A stretch of 64,000 bases of DNA from an uncultured Fibrobacter sp. (GCA_934699585.1 CAKUWY010000001.1:124001-188000); one strand, 5' to 3'; shown: positions 35,308-45,101, numbered from the stretch's first letter. A program made the numbers and translations. The notes: generated by a model not told the origin, from the sequence alone.

Positions 35308-36431
35308 ACATCCTCCTCCGGAAGTTCGTCAAAGGCATAGTTGAAGTTCTTGAGCACACCGTCACCATCGGCCTTGAATACCGAAAGGGTACGCACAACG
35401 GCATCTGCCGCCTGCAAAAAGGCCTTCGCCGATTCCGAATTCGGGTAACGAAGCACCGCAGGTGTTCCTTCGTCTCCGCAGTCGGCAACCGCAGGTTCAA
35501 GAGGAATCTTTGCGATTAACGGTACACCCCAATTTTTGGCTATGCGTTCACCGCCGCCTTGGCGGAAAATGTTGTGGTGCTTGCCGCACCCGTCGCAGAT
35601 GAAATAACTCATGTTCTCCACGACACCCACTACAGGCACGCCGACGGAATCAAACATGGCAAGTCCCTTGCGACAGTCGGCAAGGGCCACCTCTTGCGGG
35701 GTAGTTACCACTACGGCCCCTGCCATAGGGCAGTTCTGGGTCAGCGTCAGCTGGATATCTCCCGTTCCAGGAGGGAAATCCACCAGCAGGTAGTCGAGCC
35801 TGCCCCAGCGCACCCGGTTCAAGAAATGCTGGATCATCTGGCTTGCCATGGGGCCACGCCAGATGGTGGCCTTCTCGGAACCGGCAAACATGCACATGGA
35901 CACAATGGAAATGCCGCCCTTGGCTTCTACCGGGGCGATGGTATTGTCTTCGAAAACCTGGGGGTCCTTGTCGATACCGAACATGAGGCCCATGCTAGGG
36001 CCATAAATATCTGCGTCCAGAATCCCTACGCGTGCACCGGACAGGCTCAGCGCCATGGCGAGGTTCGCCGTCACCGTGGACTTGCCTACGCCGCCCTTGC
36101 CAGAGGCCACCCCAACAATATGAGAAACCTCGCCAAGGAAAGAAACCTGGGGCTGTTCGGGAGCATCGCCTACGCGGCCAGCATTGGAGGTAAGGGTCAC
36201 CTCTACTTCAGACGCGCCCAGGCCCTTCACAATGGAAATGCACTGGTCCTTGAATCGGTCGCGGATGGGGCATGCCGGAGTCGTGAGCACCAGGTCAAAG
36301 GTAACCTTGGTCCCTTCAATTTTCAGATTCTGTACAAAGTTCAGCTCCACGATGTTCTTGTGCAGATCGGGATCCTGAACTGCCCTGAGGGCGCTTAAGA
36401 TGTTTTGTTCATTCAACTGCATATCTTTCAT
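35304..36431 (-). CDS. mrp: Mrp/ApbC-type P-loop iron-sulfur carrier
   Basis: The 375-residue protein has an N-terminal DUF59/MIP18 domain (about 10-85, with TTPACPIRD) and a ParA-like P-loop domain. The deviant Walker A GKGGVGKST is at 111-119, followed by LDADIYGPSMG, VDFPPGTGD and the metal-binding CDGC pair in FICDGCG. It is the family that carries and delivers [4Fe-4S] clusters to apoproteins. A C-terminal tail of about 30 acidic residues is extra. DUF971 follows with a four-base overlap. The neighbouring upstream spacer carries dispersed repeats (36437-36530). Confidence 0.95.
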   Translation of the reverse strand: MKDMQLNEQNILSALRAVQDPDLHKNIVELNFVQNLKIEGTKVTFDLVLTTPACPIRDRFKDQCISIVKGLGASEVEVTLTSNAGRVGDAPEQPQVSFLGEVSHIVGVASGKGGVGKSTVTANLAMALSLSGARVGILDADIYGPSMGLMFGIDKDPQVFEDNTIAPVEAKGGISIVSMCMFAGSEKATIWRGPMASQMIQHFLNRVRWGRLDYLLVDFPPGTGDIQLTLTQNCPMAGAVVVTTPQEVALADCRKGLAMFDSVGVPVVGVVENMSYFICDGCGKHHNIFRQGGGERIAKNWGVPLIAKIPLEPAVADCGDEGTPAVLRYPNSESAKAFLQAADAVVRTLSVFKADGDGVLKNFNYAFDELPEEDV

Positions 36432-36541
36432 TTTTAAACGTCATTCAGAGCCCAGCAGGGGCGAAGAATCCATTTCCGAATTAATCAAGCCTGGATGCTT
36501 CGTCGCTACACTCCTCAGCATGACTTGTATCATTTACACAT

Positions 36542-37945
36542 CTAAGAAAATCTCGGCATTCGAAGAAGGTGGGTCATACAAGGCGGCCATTCCTCTTCGT
36601 AGTGGCTCACCAAAATAATAGTCGTTTCTTTAGAGAGCAAGTCCAGCAGGTGGAAGAACTTGTCCCGATAGCCCTTCTCCAGCCCCTGGGAGGGTTCATC
36701 CAGCAAAAGCACCTGGGGCGGGCGGATGGCGGCACGGGCCATGAGAATCACCCGCTTGTCTATGGGAGAAAGCTTGCGGACATTTTCTTCCGGGTCTTCA
36801 AAGCCCAGGTAGGCAAGCCATTCCTTCGCCTTGGCCCGTTCTTCCCAGGTGGTGTTGTCCGCCTTGCAAAGATTCGGCGTAAAGCCCGTGCAGAGCACCT
36901 CCAAGAGGCTCAGGTCTTCGCGGTACTGGAGCGCCAGTTCCGGAGAGAAGAACCCCAGTTTCGCCTTGTGGTCCCAGATGTTCAGGCCATGCCCAGGACG
37001 TTCGCCCAGGAGTGTAATGTCGTTTCCGTAAATCTGGGGGTGGTCCGCCGTCAAGAGCCCGAGCAGCGTACTCTTGCCTGCGCCGTTCTCCCCCATGACC
37101 ACCCAATGTTCGCCCTTGCGGACCTGCCAGTTCAAATTTCTGATAACCGTCGTTTCGCCAAAACGGACGTTGACATTTCTTAGATCGAAAAGGACTTCGG
37201 GAGATGAGGTATGAGGTATGAGGTCGCTCGCACGCTCGCTTTGGGGTTTAGCAAGACAAATAACCTCGTAGTCCGTCAGTTCCGCCTTGCGGAATTTCGG
37301 CTGGACCGCCACATCGGGCAACGAACCGGCGTATTCCTTGAACACCTTGTTCTCGAATACAAAGGCGGGAATCTCCGGAATCAATTCGTCTTCACGAGCA
37401 AGACGCACCACCACATTCAAGTTTCCCCGTTTGGCAAGACCAGCCACACAGCCAGCCAGGTGCACGCGGTACTCCGGGTCCAGGCCGCCGAACAGGTCGT
37501 TGAAATAAACCCACTCCGGTTTTTCCATCCACATGCGGGCCAGCAACACCCGGCGGAGTTCCCCGTTAGAGAGGCTCAGGAGCTTTCTCTCCAGAATGTC
37601 CATCGGCAAGTCCGCGATGGACATGGCCTCGCCAAGCTTCGCGGGGTCTGTCTCTGGAAACGGCACGTCGTCGATATAGCGGTCCGTCTGCAAAAAGAAC
37701 TTCTTGTTCAAAAGCAGGTTCTTGACCAGCGGAGCCTCCGAATCGTGCAAGCTGATAAAACGTTGCTGCCAGAAGGGCGCCAGGGCCTGCTGGATTTTAC
37801 GCTGCATGGATTCGGACATGGTAGAGACATTCTTGCGCTGGTTCAAGAAATGAGTAATGACCCGGTCCAGATCCGCACCGTCGGTGCTAAAGATCTGCAC
37901 CTGAGGGAACTTTTCAATCAACGCTTCAAAACGCCCGAATTCCAT
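36542..37945 (-). CDS. ModF-like twin-NBD ABC ATPase with inactive first half
   Basis: The 467-residue protein has two ABC-type halves and no membrane segment, like ModF/PhrA. The second half (about 245-467) has Walker A GENGAGKST and Walker B QVLLLDEPSQGLE. The first half keeps the signature LSNGELRR and a Walker B-like VYFNDLFGGLD but has no Walker A, so it should not hydrolyse ATP. The linker (KPQSERASDLIPHTSSPE) is encoded by a copy of a dispersed spacer repeat (37205-37251). ATG 37945 is used. Function is unclear; a regulatory or translation-related role is possible, and molybdate transport is not supported by neighbours. Confidence 0.85.
   Translation of the reverse strand: MEFGRFEALIEKFPQVQIFSTDGADLDRVITHFLNQRKNVSTMSESMQRKIQQALAPFWQQRFISLHDSEAPLVKNLLLNKKFFLQTDRYIDDVPFPETDPAKLGEAMSIADLPMDILERKLLSLSNGELRRVLLARMWMEKPEWVYFNDLFGGLDPEYRVHLAGCVAGLAKRGNLNVVVRLAREDELIPEIPAFVFENKVFKEYAGSLPDVAVQPKFRKAELTDYEVICLAKPQSERASDLIPHTSSPEVLFDLRNVNVRFGETTVIRNLNWQVRKGEHWVVMGENGAGKSTLLGLLTADHPQIYGNDITLLGERPGHGLNIWDHKAKLGFFSPELALQYREDLSLLEVLCTGFTPNLCKADNTTWEERAKAKEWLAYLGFEDPEENVRKLSPIDKRVILMARAAIRPPQVLLLDEPSQGLEKGYRDKFFHLLDLLSKETTIILVSHYEEEWPPCMTHLLRMPRFS
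37205..37251. repeat. Dispersed repeat embedded in frame within the ABC ATPase gene
   Basis: ATGAGGTATGAGGTCGCTCG followed by CACGCTCGCTTTGGGGTTTAG matches the spacer family at 23039-23065, 20289-20331 and (inverted) 49968-50008. Here it encodes the linker between the two ATPase halves without breaking the frame. Confidence 0.75.
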
Positions 37946-37966
37946 AAGCCACACCAATCTAGATTA

Positions 37967-38287
37967 TTAAAAGAACATGGGCCAAAGGCCATCTATAAAA
38001 AGCACCGTGCAGCAGGCCACCAGGGCAACGCCCACCAGCCCAAACCGGAACAAGGACGCCACCACGGCCGTTACAAGAGCAAGCACTCCCGACAGCATGG
38101 AATCCGTAGAATAGAAGATGGCAGGCACCGTCATGGCGGCAAGTACCGTACAGGGGATGTAGGCCAAGAAAGACTTGACAAAGGGATTGCTCAGTTTCCC
38201 TTTCAAAAGCACAAAGGGGACTGCCCGCAAAAGGAAGGTCACCCCCGCCATAACCATCAAGAAGGCAAAGTATTCCCTAAGGTTCAT
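37967..38287 (-). CDS. azlD: AzlD-family branched-chain amino acid exporter subunit
   Basis: The 106-residue protein has four predicted transmembrane helices and the AzlD signature RAVPFVLLKGKLSNPFVKSFLAYIPCTVLAAM. With AzlC it forms an exporter for branched-chain amino acids and their analogues. ATG 38287 is used because it overlaps the azlC stop by 11 bases; the longer frame upstream adds only hydrophilic residues read from azlC. It is the last gene of the azlCD pair. Confidence 0.92.
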   Translation of the reverse strand: MNLREYFAFLMVMAGVTFLLRAVPFVLLKGKLSNPFVKSFLAYIPCTVLAAMTVPAIFYSTDSMLSGVLALVTAVVASLFRFGLVGVALVACCTVLFIDGLWPMFF

Positions 38288-38975
38288 CGCCAGACTCCTT
38301 GACCGGGAAGAACATGGCCCCAAAGAGGGATGCCACTACCGCACAGATGATGATGGAAAAACCGTAAGAGACTCCCTGCAGTACAGGGATATACTTGAAC
38401 GCAAGACTCAAGGCGATAGCCACAACAACGACAATCAATGTGGACAGATGTTTTTTGCAGGGGGGCACCACAATGGCCACAAACATGCCATACAAGGCGA
38501 CACCCAGGGCGTTGGTAATCCAGGAGGGCAAAATCTCTCCTGACACAGCCCCCGTAAGCGTCCCCAGGGACCAGCCGATATAGGGCAGCATCATCAGGCC
38601 AAAGAAATAGCGGGGAGTCACGCGGTTTTGCTGGGCCATGGACACGGCGAAAATTTCGTCGGTGATTCCCGTGGCCAGAAGCAGGCGGTAAGGCGTCGTA
38701 AAATCAGACGAGACTTTCTGGGAAAGGGTAATGGCCATCAGGGAATAGCGCAGGTTGATAAAGAAGGTGGCGATAGCCATCTCCAAAAAAGTGCCGGCGG
38801 CATCCACCATGATGTTAAGGCCCGCAAACTGCCCCGCCGAAGTCAAGTTGGTCATGGAGATGAAGGTCACCAAGAACCAAGACATGAACTTGGATCCGGC
38901 GATACCGAAAGAGAAGGACACCGCAAAATAGCCGATGCCTATGGGTAACCCATCTTTCACGCCCTTCAGAAACAT
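38277..38975 (-). CDS. azlC: AzlC-family branched-chain amino acid exporter subunit
   Basis: The 232-residue membrane protein has seven to eight helices and AzlC marks such as GLPIGIGYFAVSFSFG, MTNLTSAGQF and TDEIFAVSM. It is the larger partner of AzlD. The ATG at 38975 is chosen: a TATCTTTG box lies exactly six bases upstream (GCCCGT between), the leaderless pattern; an alternative TTG at 38984 lies within that box. Upstream is a repeat-filled spacer (38993-39245). Confidence 0.92.
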   Translation of the reverse strand: MFLKGVKDGLPIGIGYFAVSFSFGIAGSKFMSWFLVTFISMTNLTSAGQFAGLNIMVDAAGTFLEMAIATFFINLRYSLMAITLSQKVSSDFTTPYRLLLATGITDEIFAVSMAQQNRVTPRYFFGLMMLPYIGWSLGTLTGAVSGEILPSWITNALGVALYGMFVAIVVPPCKKHLSTLIVVVVAIALSLAFKYIPVLQGVSYGFSIIICAVVASLFGAMFFPVKESGDEP

Positions 38976-38981
38976 ACGGGC

Positions 38982-38989
38982 CAAAGATA
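38982..38989 (-). promoter_or_regulatory. TATCTTTG box six bases before azlC
   Basis: Minus strand TATCTTTG-GCCCGT-ATG is a full match to TAnnTTTG with the six-base spacing. Confidence 0.6.
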
Positions 38990-39267
38990 GTAAATAGGGG
39001 CTAGGGGTTAGGATCTAGGGGTTTGGGGAATGAGGAATGTGAGATTAGTAATGAGTAGTCAGTTATGAGTAGTGAGGCGCGGGGCACGAGGAATGTCATC
39101 CTCACGAAAGTGAGGATCCGCTTAAGGTTTTTGCGATTAGGTATTAGGACCGATAAAAACAAGAAGATTTAATGTGGGAAGTGGAATGTAAGATGACAAA
39201 TTGGGAATTATTCATTTCTCACCACACATTTCACATCACACACTTGTAAGTACCGTCGGCAAAGGCT
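38990..39267. repeat. Repeat-filled spacer between azlC and a cellulase gene
   Basis: The spacer is made of TAGGGGCTAGGGGTTAGGATC words (38993-39023), GTCATCCTCACGAAAGTGAGGATCC (39095-39119, palindromic) and GTGGGAAGTGGAATGTAAGA/CACATTTCACATCACACAC tracts (39180-39243). No gene is visible. Confidence 0.8.
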
Positions 39268-42200
39268 TTACCGTATGTTGATACGGCTGGTCTTTGCAGA
39301 GCTTCCGGTCACAACGCGGACCATGTAGCTACCCTGCGGGAGTCCCTGGAGCGACACTTCCCTGGTCCCTGCGAAGCTATCCTGGAATGTCTTCACCCGG
39401 TTGCCAAGCATATCGAACACCTGTACGCGAACAAGGGACGGCTTGGGTACAGCCACGGTCAAGACATTATGACGGAAAGACATCTTAAGCTGAGCAAGAG
39501 CACCCGCAGAAATCGCCAGAGAATTGTCTCCATTCGATCCTGAGTAATTGCTGTCGGAACTCGGGCCAATGTAATTGCTGTTGGAACTGGCTTCGGCATA
39601 ATTGCTGTTAGAGCTCGGACCAACATAGTTCGCACTGGAGCTGTAAACAATTTCACTACCAGAACTCATAATGTTCGACTCGCTGCTGCTAGACACTTCT
39701 ACAGAGTTACTGCTAGAGACTGCCTCAGAGCTGCTGCTTTCTTCAACAACCTCGCTGCTACTGGATTCTTCGGCAGAGCTGCTGGAAACTGCAGACGCAG
39801 CAACAATATCTACGCTAATTTCGTACTGGGTCCCGTTGACCGTAAACTTCTGCGTCTGGTTTCCAACATCCATCCATTCGGTGCTATGATACGTGGGCTG
39901 GCTGATAACCAAGTTATCGTCAACTTGATTAAAGTCCAACCAATAAACATAGGCTTCATAGCTGCGTTCCCACGATTCCACACCGCTAATCGTAACTGTC
40001 ACGAACGAACCGCCCTTCACAACCGTCTGCTGCAAGTTCCCGCTAATGACGAGGCCGTTGGACGCGCTTGAAACAGGCTCTTCACTACTGCTGGACTGTT
40101 CTACGTTCTCGCTAGAACTAGATTCCACAACTTCTTCACTAGAGCTGGACTCTTCAACCTGCTCGGAGCTTGAACTTTCTACAACCTGTTCAGAGCTGCT
40201 GCTCACGACAGCAATGGCCTCTGCGCTGAAGGTGGCCGTATAGGTCACATTGCCCTTCACAGCAGAAACATGAGGGTCCCAATCTGCAAACGTATATGTG
40301 TATTGATCGTCGGCGGATTTGGTAGGTGTCGCACCATCAAACATAGGCATTGCTCCGTAATCAACGGACGCGTCTGTCTCAAGCACATTCCCGTCCTCAT
40401 TTTTCCAAGTGACCGTGTAGCTGCGCAAAGTCTTATTGAACTTTGCCGTGTAAATGGCATCACCACCTACAGCTACAACATCGGGAGTCCAGCCGGCAAA
40501 GGTATAGGAATACTGCGCATCGGCAAATTTTGAGGGTTGTTCGCCATCAAATGCCGGCATTGTTCCGTATTCAACCTGTGCGCTTGAAATTTCGTTTCCG
40601 TTTTCGTTCACCCAAGAAACCGTATATTTCCTCAAAATAGCATCAAAGGTTGCCGTGTAGGTAACATCACCAGAAGCAGCAACGCTTTCTTCCCAGCCAG
40701 CAAAAGTATAGCTGAACTGTGCAGTCACCGTTTTTGCCGGAGTCGCCCCGTTATACTCAGGGACATCCCCCTCGGCCACATCCTCATCGGTTTCCAGAAC
40801 CGTTCCATCATCATTCTTCCAGAACACCGTATGGGTCGTCGGTCCCACATTAGCCTTAAGTGACACATTTGAAATCGTTACAGGTTCCCAGCGACTGCCT
40901 GGCATGGTAAGCGTCAGCATAACGGATTCATCTGCAGATGCCTTGAAAGTGCAGCTAATTGTCTGCTCTTTTCCTTTTTCAAGCACAGTAGATTCATCGC
41001 AGTAACTTCCAAGAACCACCTGCATGTCCATTTCGTCACCGTAGGGGGTCAAGAACACATCAAAGGAGAATACATAATCTACACCGTTTTCCACATCGCC
41101 TACGACTTTCGTTACAACACGAGGGGAAGAGTATGGTTCAGACTGCCCGACGGTTACGCCGGTTTCAGTATCATTTGTCAAACCTGCATTAGAATGCCAA
41201 TCCAAATCCACCACAGTGGTCGAGGAGCCCGGCTGTTCTTCGGAAGAGCTAGACAATTCCTGGGATGAACTCGATTGTTCCTGCGACGAACTGGACTCTT
41301 CCTCGCTAGAACTAGATGCAACCTCGCTGGAACTGGATTGGACAGGAATAAGCGTACCCTTAAATTGTGCCGTATAGGTGGCCGCACCCGTCACCGCAAC
41401 AATTTCGGGACTCCACCCATCAAACTCATACGTATATTCCTCGTCAGCAGGCTTTTCTGGAGTGTAACCTGTGTATTTTGGAGTCTCGCCATACCTGACA
41501 TTGACAGCCTGCAACACCTTGCCATTGTCGTTCTTGAACGTTACCACATAGCTACGGACTGTACTATCGAACACAGCGCTGTACGTGGCAACACCTGTCA
41601 CAGCGGCAACTTCAGGAGTCCAGCCTACAAAAGTATAGCTGAACTGCGCAGTCTCCGATTTCGTGGGCGTTTCACCATTATACTCTGGCAATGTTCCATA
41701 TACCACATTCTTGTCCGTCTCGAGAGTGGTATTGCCGTTCTTCCAGGTGACCGTATATTTGTTCAGCACCTTAGAGTAAACAGCCATATAGGTAGCATCG
41801 GCGTTTGCAGCCATGACTTCGGGATCCCAAGAATCGAAAGTATAGGTATATTGGACATCTGGGGCAAGCGTAGGCACCGCACCATCATATGTGGGAACAG
41901 AGCCTTTCAAAACGCCTTCATCGGTTTCTAGCGTTGCGCCATCGGCATTCTTCCAAATCACCGTATAGGTGGGGGTACTAGAGGAACTAGCAACGCTAGA
42001 GCTGCTTGTCGCTGCCGATATAGTCAATTCAAACTGAAGCGATTGCCCATTTACTGTAAATTTTTCAACTGCACTATTGTTATTGAAATAGTCAGGAACA
42101 ATACCCGAAATGGTGAGCGTTCCGTTATTCACCTTAAAATCAAGGAAATAAGCGTTCCAGGAACTCCTTGTAAACGATGTTACGCCAGTGACCTTAACCG

Positions 42201-44019
42201 TATCGATAGCCGTATTGCGTGCCACCGTTTGTTCCAAATCGCCAACAACACTGTACACCGCATTGGAAGAACTACTGGGAGGGGCTACAGAACTGCTGGA
42301 CGGAGTCGCAGAACTGCTGGATGCCACAGAAGAACTGCTCGGCGGAATCACGGAACTGCTGGATTTTGCAGAAGAACTGGAAACCGGAGCATCTGGGAGA
42401 CCTACGCACTTGACATTGTCAATCTGGAGCGTGCCCTTGTCGCCTGTGGAGCCTTCGATTTGCCAGCTGAAAGCCCGCACATTTTGTTTTGCATAATCAA
42501 GAGTCACAGAAGTTCCCCAACCAGTCTGCTGCTTCAAGGAGGACCAGGAGATCCGTTTGGTCGTCCAACTGTTGCTTCCATCAACAGCCATCTGATAATA
42601 GTTATATCCCGTAGCTTCAGACGGATTCTCCACGCGGAACGAATGGGCGGCACCTTTGTAATCGTACTGAAGCGAGGTGCACTTCGACAAGTTTTCCGTA
42701 GTTTCACCATCTGCATTCACGTCAACCACAATTCCCACAAACGGACTGAATTCGTAACTACCCTTATTCAAGGTGTAATCCATCTGAACAGCCCCCGTAG
42801 AAGCATTTCCATTGACAAAACTAAGGGTTGACGTGGACTGGGCCTGATTAGAATTGTCGTTGTACACATCCCATTTACCGCCCCAAAGAGAAATATCATC
42901 TTTGTCTTCCAGGTCATCCACAAGGGCGTACTTCTTGGTTGTAGTGGCACTGGAGCTAGATTGTGCGGCACTGGAGTTAGGCTTCACCGAGCTGCTTGAT
43001 GCAGGCTGGGGACCAGCGGAACACGCCGTATAAGATGTGGGGAGCTTTGAAAAAATGTTCGAATTCACCCACTTTCCGCTTTCGGAATAGTTCCAGGCAC
43101 TGCCATTAAAATAGGAGGCACCTTCATTCTTGGTGGAGACAGCCCAGTTCGCACCCGAAAGTTTGTACTGGTTCATCCAAGTGAGCCAAGTAGATGCATT
43201 ATTGCTCACACCGCCGTCACCGTCGGCATTGACCGTGCCCCATTCCGAAACGAACACCGAAAGCCCGCTGTTCATAGCCGAAACGGCATGCGAACCTTCG
43301 TTACCCGTGGAATGGGAACCGGCATAAAAGTGGAACGTGTAGGCAATGTTGTTTTTGCTATCCGTCACCTCATTGTTGATGGCATAGTTCGGGAACTGGT
43401 CCCAGCTGGGATTGCCGACCAAGACCAGGTTGTCGGAATACTGGCGGATTGTGGCGACCACGGCGTTCGCGTAGGTCTTGATTTCGTTCCAACTTTGGCT
43501 GGTAGGTTCATTAAACACTTCGAAAATCACGTTGTCATAACCACCCCATTTCTGAGCCATTCTGCTAAAGAAGGACTTTGCGCTGTTCACATCGGAGCTG
43601 GCCTTGTGGCTGTGGTAGTCGATAATCACGTAGATATCATTATCGATGGCCGCCTGCACTACGGCATCCATCATGCCCTGATATTTACTCTGGTTGGTAA
43701 AATAGTTACCGCTACCCCAATCCTCGTCTACACCCATGGCGGCACGAATAAGCTGGATGTTCTGCCTCTGAACAAGTCCAGTAACCGTGCTAGAATTCCA
43801 GAAGTCTCCCACATCACCTGCAATACTCCAGAACAGACTCATACCCTGCACCTGGACTTCGCTACCACTTTTGACACCTTGGCAACTGCCATAAATGCGG
43901 CCCTGACCCGCAGAGTTCTTGCCGGCCTGTAACTGACCATACTGGCTTACCGGACCCACGCGCCCAAAGGAAAAAGAAACCAGGCAAAATGCCAGGAGAA
44001 GGAAAAGAGTCCTTTTCAT
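39268..44019 (-). CDS. Large secreted GH5 endoglucanase with CBM, InlB-type repeats and T9SS C-terminus
   Basis: A 1583-residue exported protein with signal peptide ending FSFG. The GH5 domain (about 20-340) has acid/base E171 (FNEP) and nucleophile E259 (SEWGT). It is followed by Ser-rich linkers, one CBM11-like module (about 365-530, closing IDNVKC) and a beta domain of about 85 residues that recurs near the C-terminus. Three InlB B-type repeats, a CBM4/9-like domain and three more InlB-type repeats follow. The C-terminal 80 residues (VRVQVFDMLGNRVKTF ... GLPQGSYMVRV) form a type A T9SS sorting domain. Before it is an imperfect repeat of NYxGPSSNS. It is likely surface-displayed for cellulose attachment and hydrolysis. 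Confidence 0.93.
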   Translation of the reverse strand: MKRTLFLLLAFCLVSFSFGRVGPVSQYGQLQAGKNSAGQGRIYGSCQGVKSGSEVQVQGMSLFWSIAGDVGDFWNSSTVTGLVQRQNIQLIRAAMGVDEDWGSGNYFTNQSKYQGMMDAVVQAAIDNDIYVIIDYHSHKASSDVNSAKSFFSRMAQKWGGYDNVIFEVFNEPTSQSWNEIKTYANAVVATIRQYSDNLVLVGNPSWDQFPNYAINNEVTDSKNNIAYTFHFYAGSHSTGNEGSHAVSAMNSGLSVFVSEWGTVNADGDGGVSNNASTWLTWMNQYKLSGANWAVSTKNEGASYFNGSAWNYSESGKWVNSNIFSKLPTSYTACSAGPQPASSSSVKPNSSAAQSSSSATTTKKYALVDDLEDKDDISLWGGKWDVYNDNSNQAQSTSTLSFVNGNASTGAVQMDYTLNKGSYEFSPFVGIVVDVNADGETTENLSKCTSLQYDYKGAAHSFRVENPSEATGYNYYQMAVDGSNSWTTKRISWSSLKQQTGWGTSVTLDYAKQNVRAFSWQIEGSTGDKGTLQIDNVKCVGLPDAPVSSSSAKSSSSVIPPSSSSVASSSSATPSSSSVAPPSSSSNAVYSVVGDLEQTVARNTAIDTVKVTGVTSFTRSSWNAYFLDFKVNNGTLTISGIVPDYFNNNSAVEKFTVNGQSLQFELTISAATSSSSVASSSSTPTYTVIWKNADGATLETDEGVLKGSVPTYDGAVPTLAPDVQYTYTFDSWDPEVMAANADATYMAVYSKVLNKYTVTWKNGNTTLETDKNVVYGTLPEYNGETPTKSETAQFSYTFVGWTPEVAAVTGVATYSAVFDSTVRSYVVTFKNDNGKVLQAVNVRYGETPKYTGYTPEKPADEEYTYEFDGWSPEIVAVTGAATYTAQFKGTLIPVQSSSSEVASSSSEEESSSSQEQSSSSQELSSSSEEQPGSSTTVVDLDWHSNAGLTNDTETGVTVGQSEPYSSPRVVTKVVGDVENGVDYVFSFDVFLTPYGDEMDMQVVLGSYCDESTVLEKGKEQTISCTFKASADESVMLTLTMPGSRWEPVTISNVSLKANVGPTTHTVFWKNDDGTVLETDEDVAEGDVPEYNGATPAKTVTAQFSYTFAGWEESVAASGDVTYTATFDAILRKYTVSWVNENGNEISSAQVEYGTMPAFDGEQPSKFADAQYSYTFAGWTPDVVAVGGDAIYTAKFNKTLRSYTVTWKNEDGNVLETDASVDYGAMPMFDGATPTKSADDQYTYTFADWDPHVSAVKGNVTYTATFSAEAIAVVSSSSEQVVESSSSEQVEESSSSEEVVESSSSENVEQSSSSEEPVSSASNGLVISGNLQQTVVKGGSFVTVTISGVESWERSYEAYVYWLDFNQVDDNLVISQPTYHSTEWMDVGNQTQKFTVNGTQYEISVDIVAASAVSSSSAEESSSSEVVEESSSSEAVSSSNSVEVSSSSESNIMSSGSEIVYSSSANYVGPSSNSNYAEASSNSNYIGPSSDSNYSGSNGDNSLAISAGALAQLKMSFRHNVLTVAVPKPSLVRVQVFDMLGNRVKTFQDSFAGTREVSLQGLPQGSYMVRVVTGSSAKTSRINIR

Positions 44020-44201
44020 ACAATACCCATCTCTAGATTTGTGATAATTTGCTTAAAAAATAATATCTAGCGAGTAAGCGTTCAAGTCAAATTATGGTAA
44101 CAATTTGTTACCAGGGTAAACAATTTGTAAAATTAAATTTTCAAGGCTTTTTTGGACTCGTAACTTCGTTTTAATAGTAAACACCAAACACGGAGATAAA
44201 T

Positions 44202-45101
44202 ATGACCACAATCCAAGATACCCCCTACGGGAACCTCATGACGGACCTGCTTTTCAAAAAGGCCTTCAACCCCGACAACGAATACACCAAGGTAAACCTC
44301 ATCAACCTGATAAACGACATCCTCGCCCCGCAGCTAGAATGCCCCGTAGTAGATGTCCACTCCCGCGACAAAGAGCAAAATGCGAGCGGAAGCCATGCCA
44401 GCCGTTGCAGTATTCTGGACCTGCACTGCATAGACAGTGTAGGCAGGCTTTTTTCCGTGGAAATTCAAATTCGCTGGATGGAACATTTTTTGAAGAGGGT
44501 AGTCTATTATGCAAGCCAAAGCATTGTCAGCCAGGGAGTTCCCGGCAGCGATTGGGACTACAACTTCAAGCCAACCTATACTATCGCCATCAGCAACGAC
44601 AATTACATTTCCGACGACAGATTCGTGCACCATGTGTCCTTTTGCGATTTGGAAACCAAGACCCGTTTTGGTGGGTACATAAACTTCACATTTATCGAAT
44701 TAAGGAAATTTCCAGGACTAGACGCACGGTTAAACTCGCTAAAGGCCTGGACATACCTGTTCAAGAATTTACACAAGATAACAAAGCTTCCTGACAATCT
44801 GAAAGATGAGAAATACACCCGCTTGCTGGAAATCGCAAAAGTTGCTAAATTCAACAGGGACGAACTGGAAAAATATAGGAGTGAAGTCATGAGCTTGGAA
44901 TGGGACGAATCGGCAGTTCGAATAAGCTACCAAAACCTAGGCCGAAAAGAAGGCCGAGAAGAAGGCAGAGAAGAAGGCAGAAAAGAAGGCAGAGAAGAAA
45001 GAACCCGCGAACTGGCGAAGGGATTCCGAGATTCGGGAGTTCCCATTGAATTGATATCAAGACAATCAGGTCTTTCCGAAGACGAGATTCGCAGTTTATA
45101 A
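44202..45101 (+). CDS. Rpn-family PD-(D/E)XK nuclease/transposase-like protein
   Basis: The 299-residue protein matches the Rpn/PDDEXK-transposase family: an N-terminal LLFKKAFNPDNEYTKVNLINLIND, a nuclease core LDLHCIDSVGRLFSVEIQI (catalytic D...ExQ), and the VYYASQSI helix. The C-terminal region has tandem GREE/GRKE repeats and a small final helix-turn-helix-like SRQSGLSEDEIRSL. Rpn proteins promote recombination and act in DNA mobility or defence. It has CACGGAG before the ATG. It sits between two cellulase genes on the opposite strand and is the only mobile-type gene seen in the window. Confidence 0.88.
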   Translation: MTTIQDTPYGNLMTDLLFKKAFNPDNEYTKVNLINLINDILAPQLECPVVDVHSRDKEQNASGSHASRCSILDLHCIDSVGRLFSVEIQIRWMEHFLKRVVYYASQSIVSQGVPGSDWDYNFKPTYTIAISNDNYISDDRFVHHVSFCDLETKTRFGGYINFTFIELRKFPGLDARLNSLKAWTYLFKNLHKITKLPDNLKDEKYTRLLEIAKVAKFNRDELEKYRSEVMSLEWDESAVRISYQNLGRKEGREEGREEGRKEGREERTRELAKGFRDSGVPIELISRQSGLSEDEIRSL

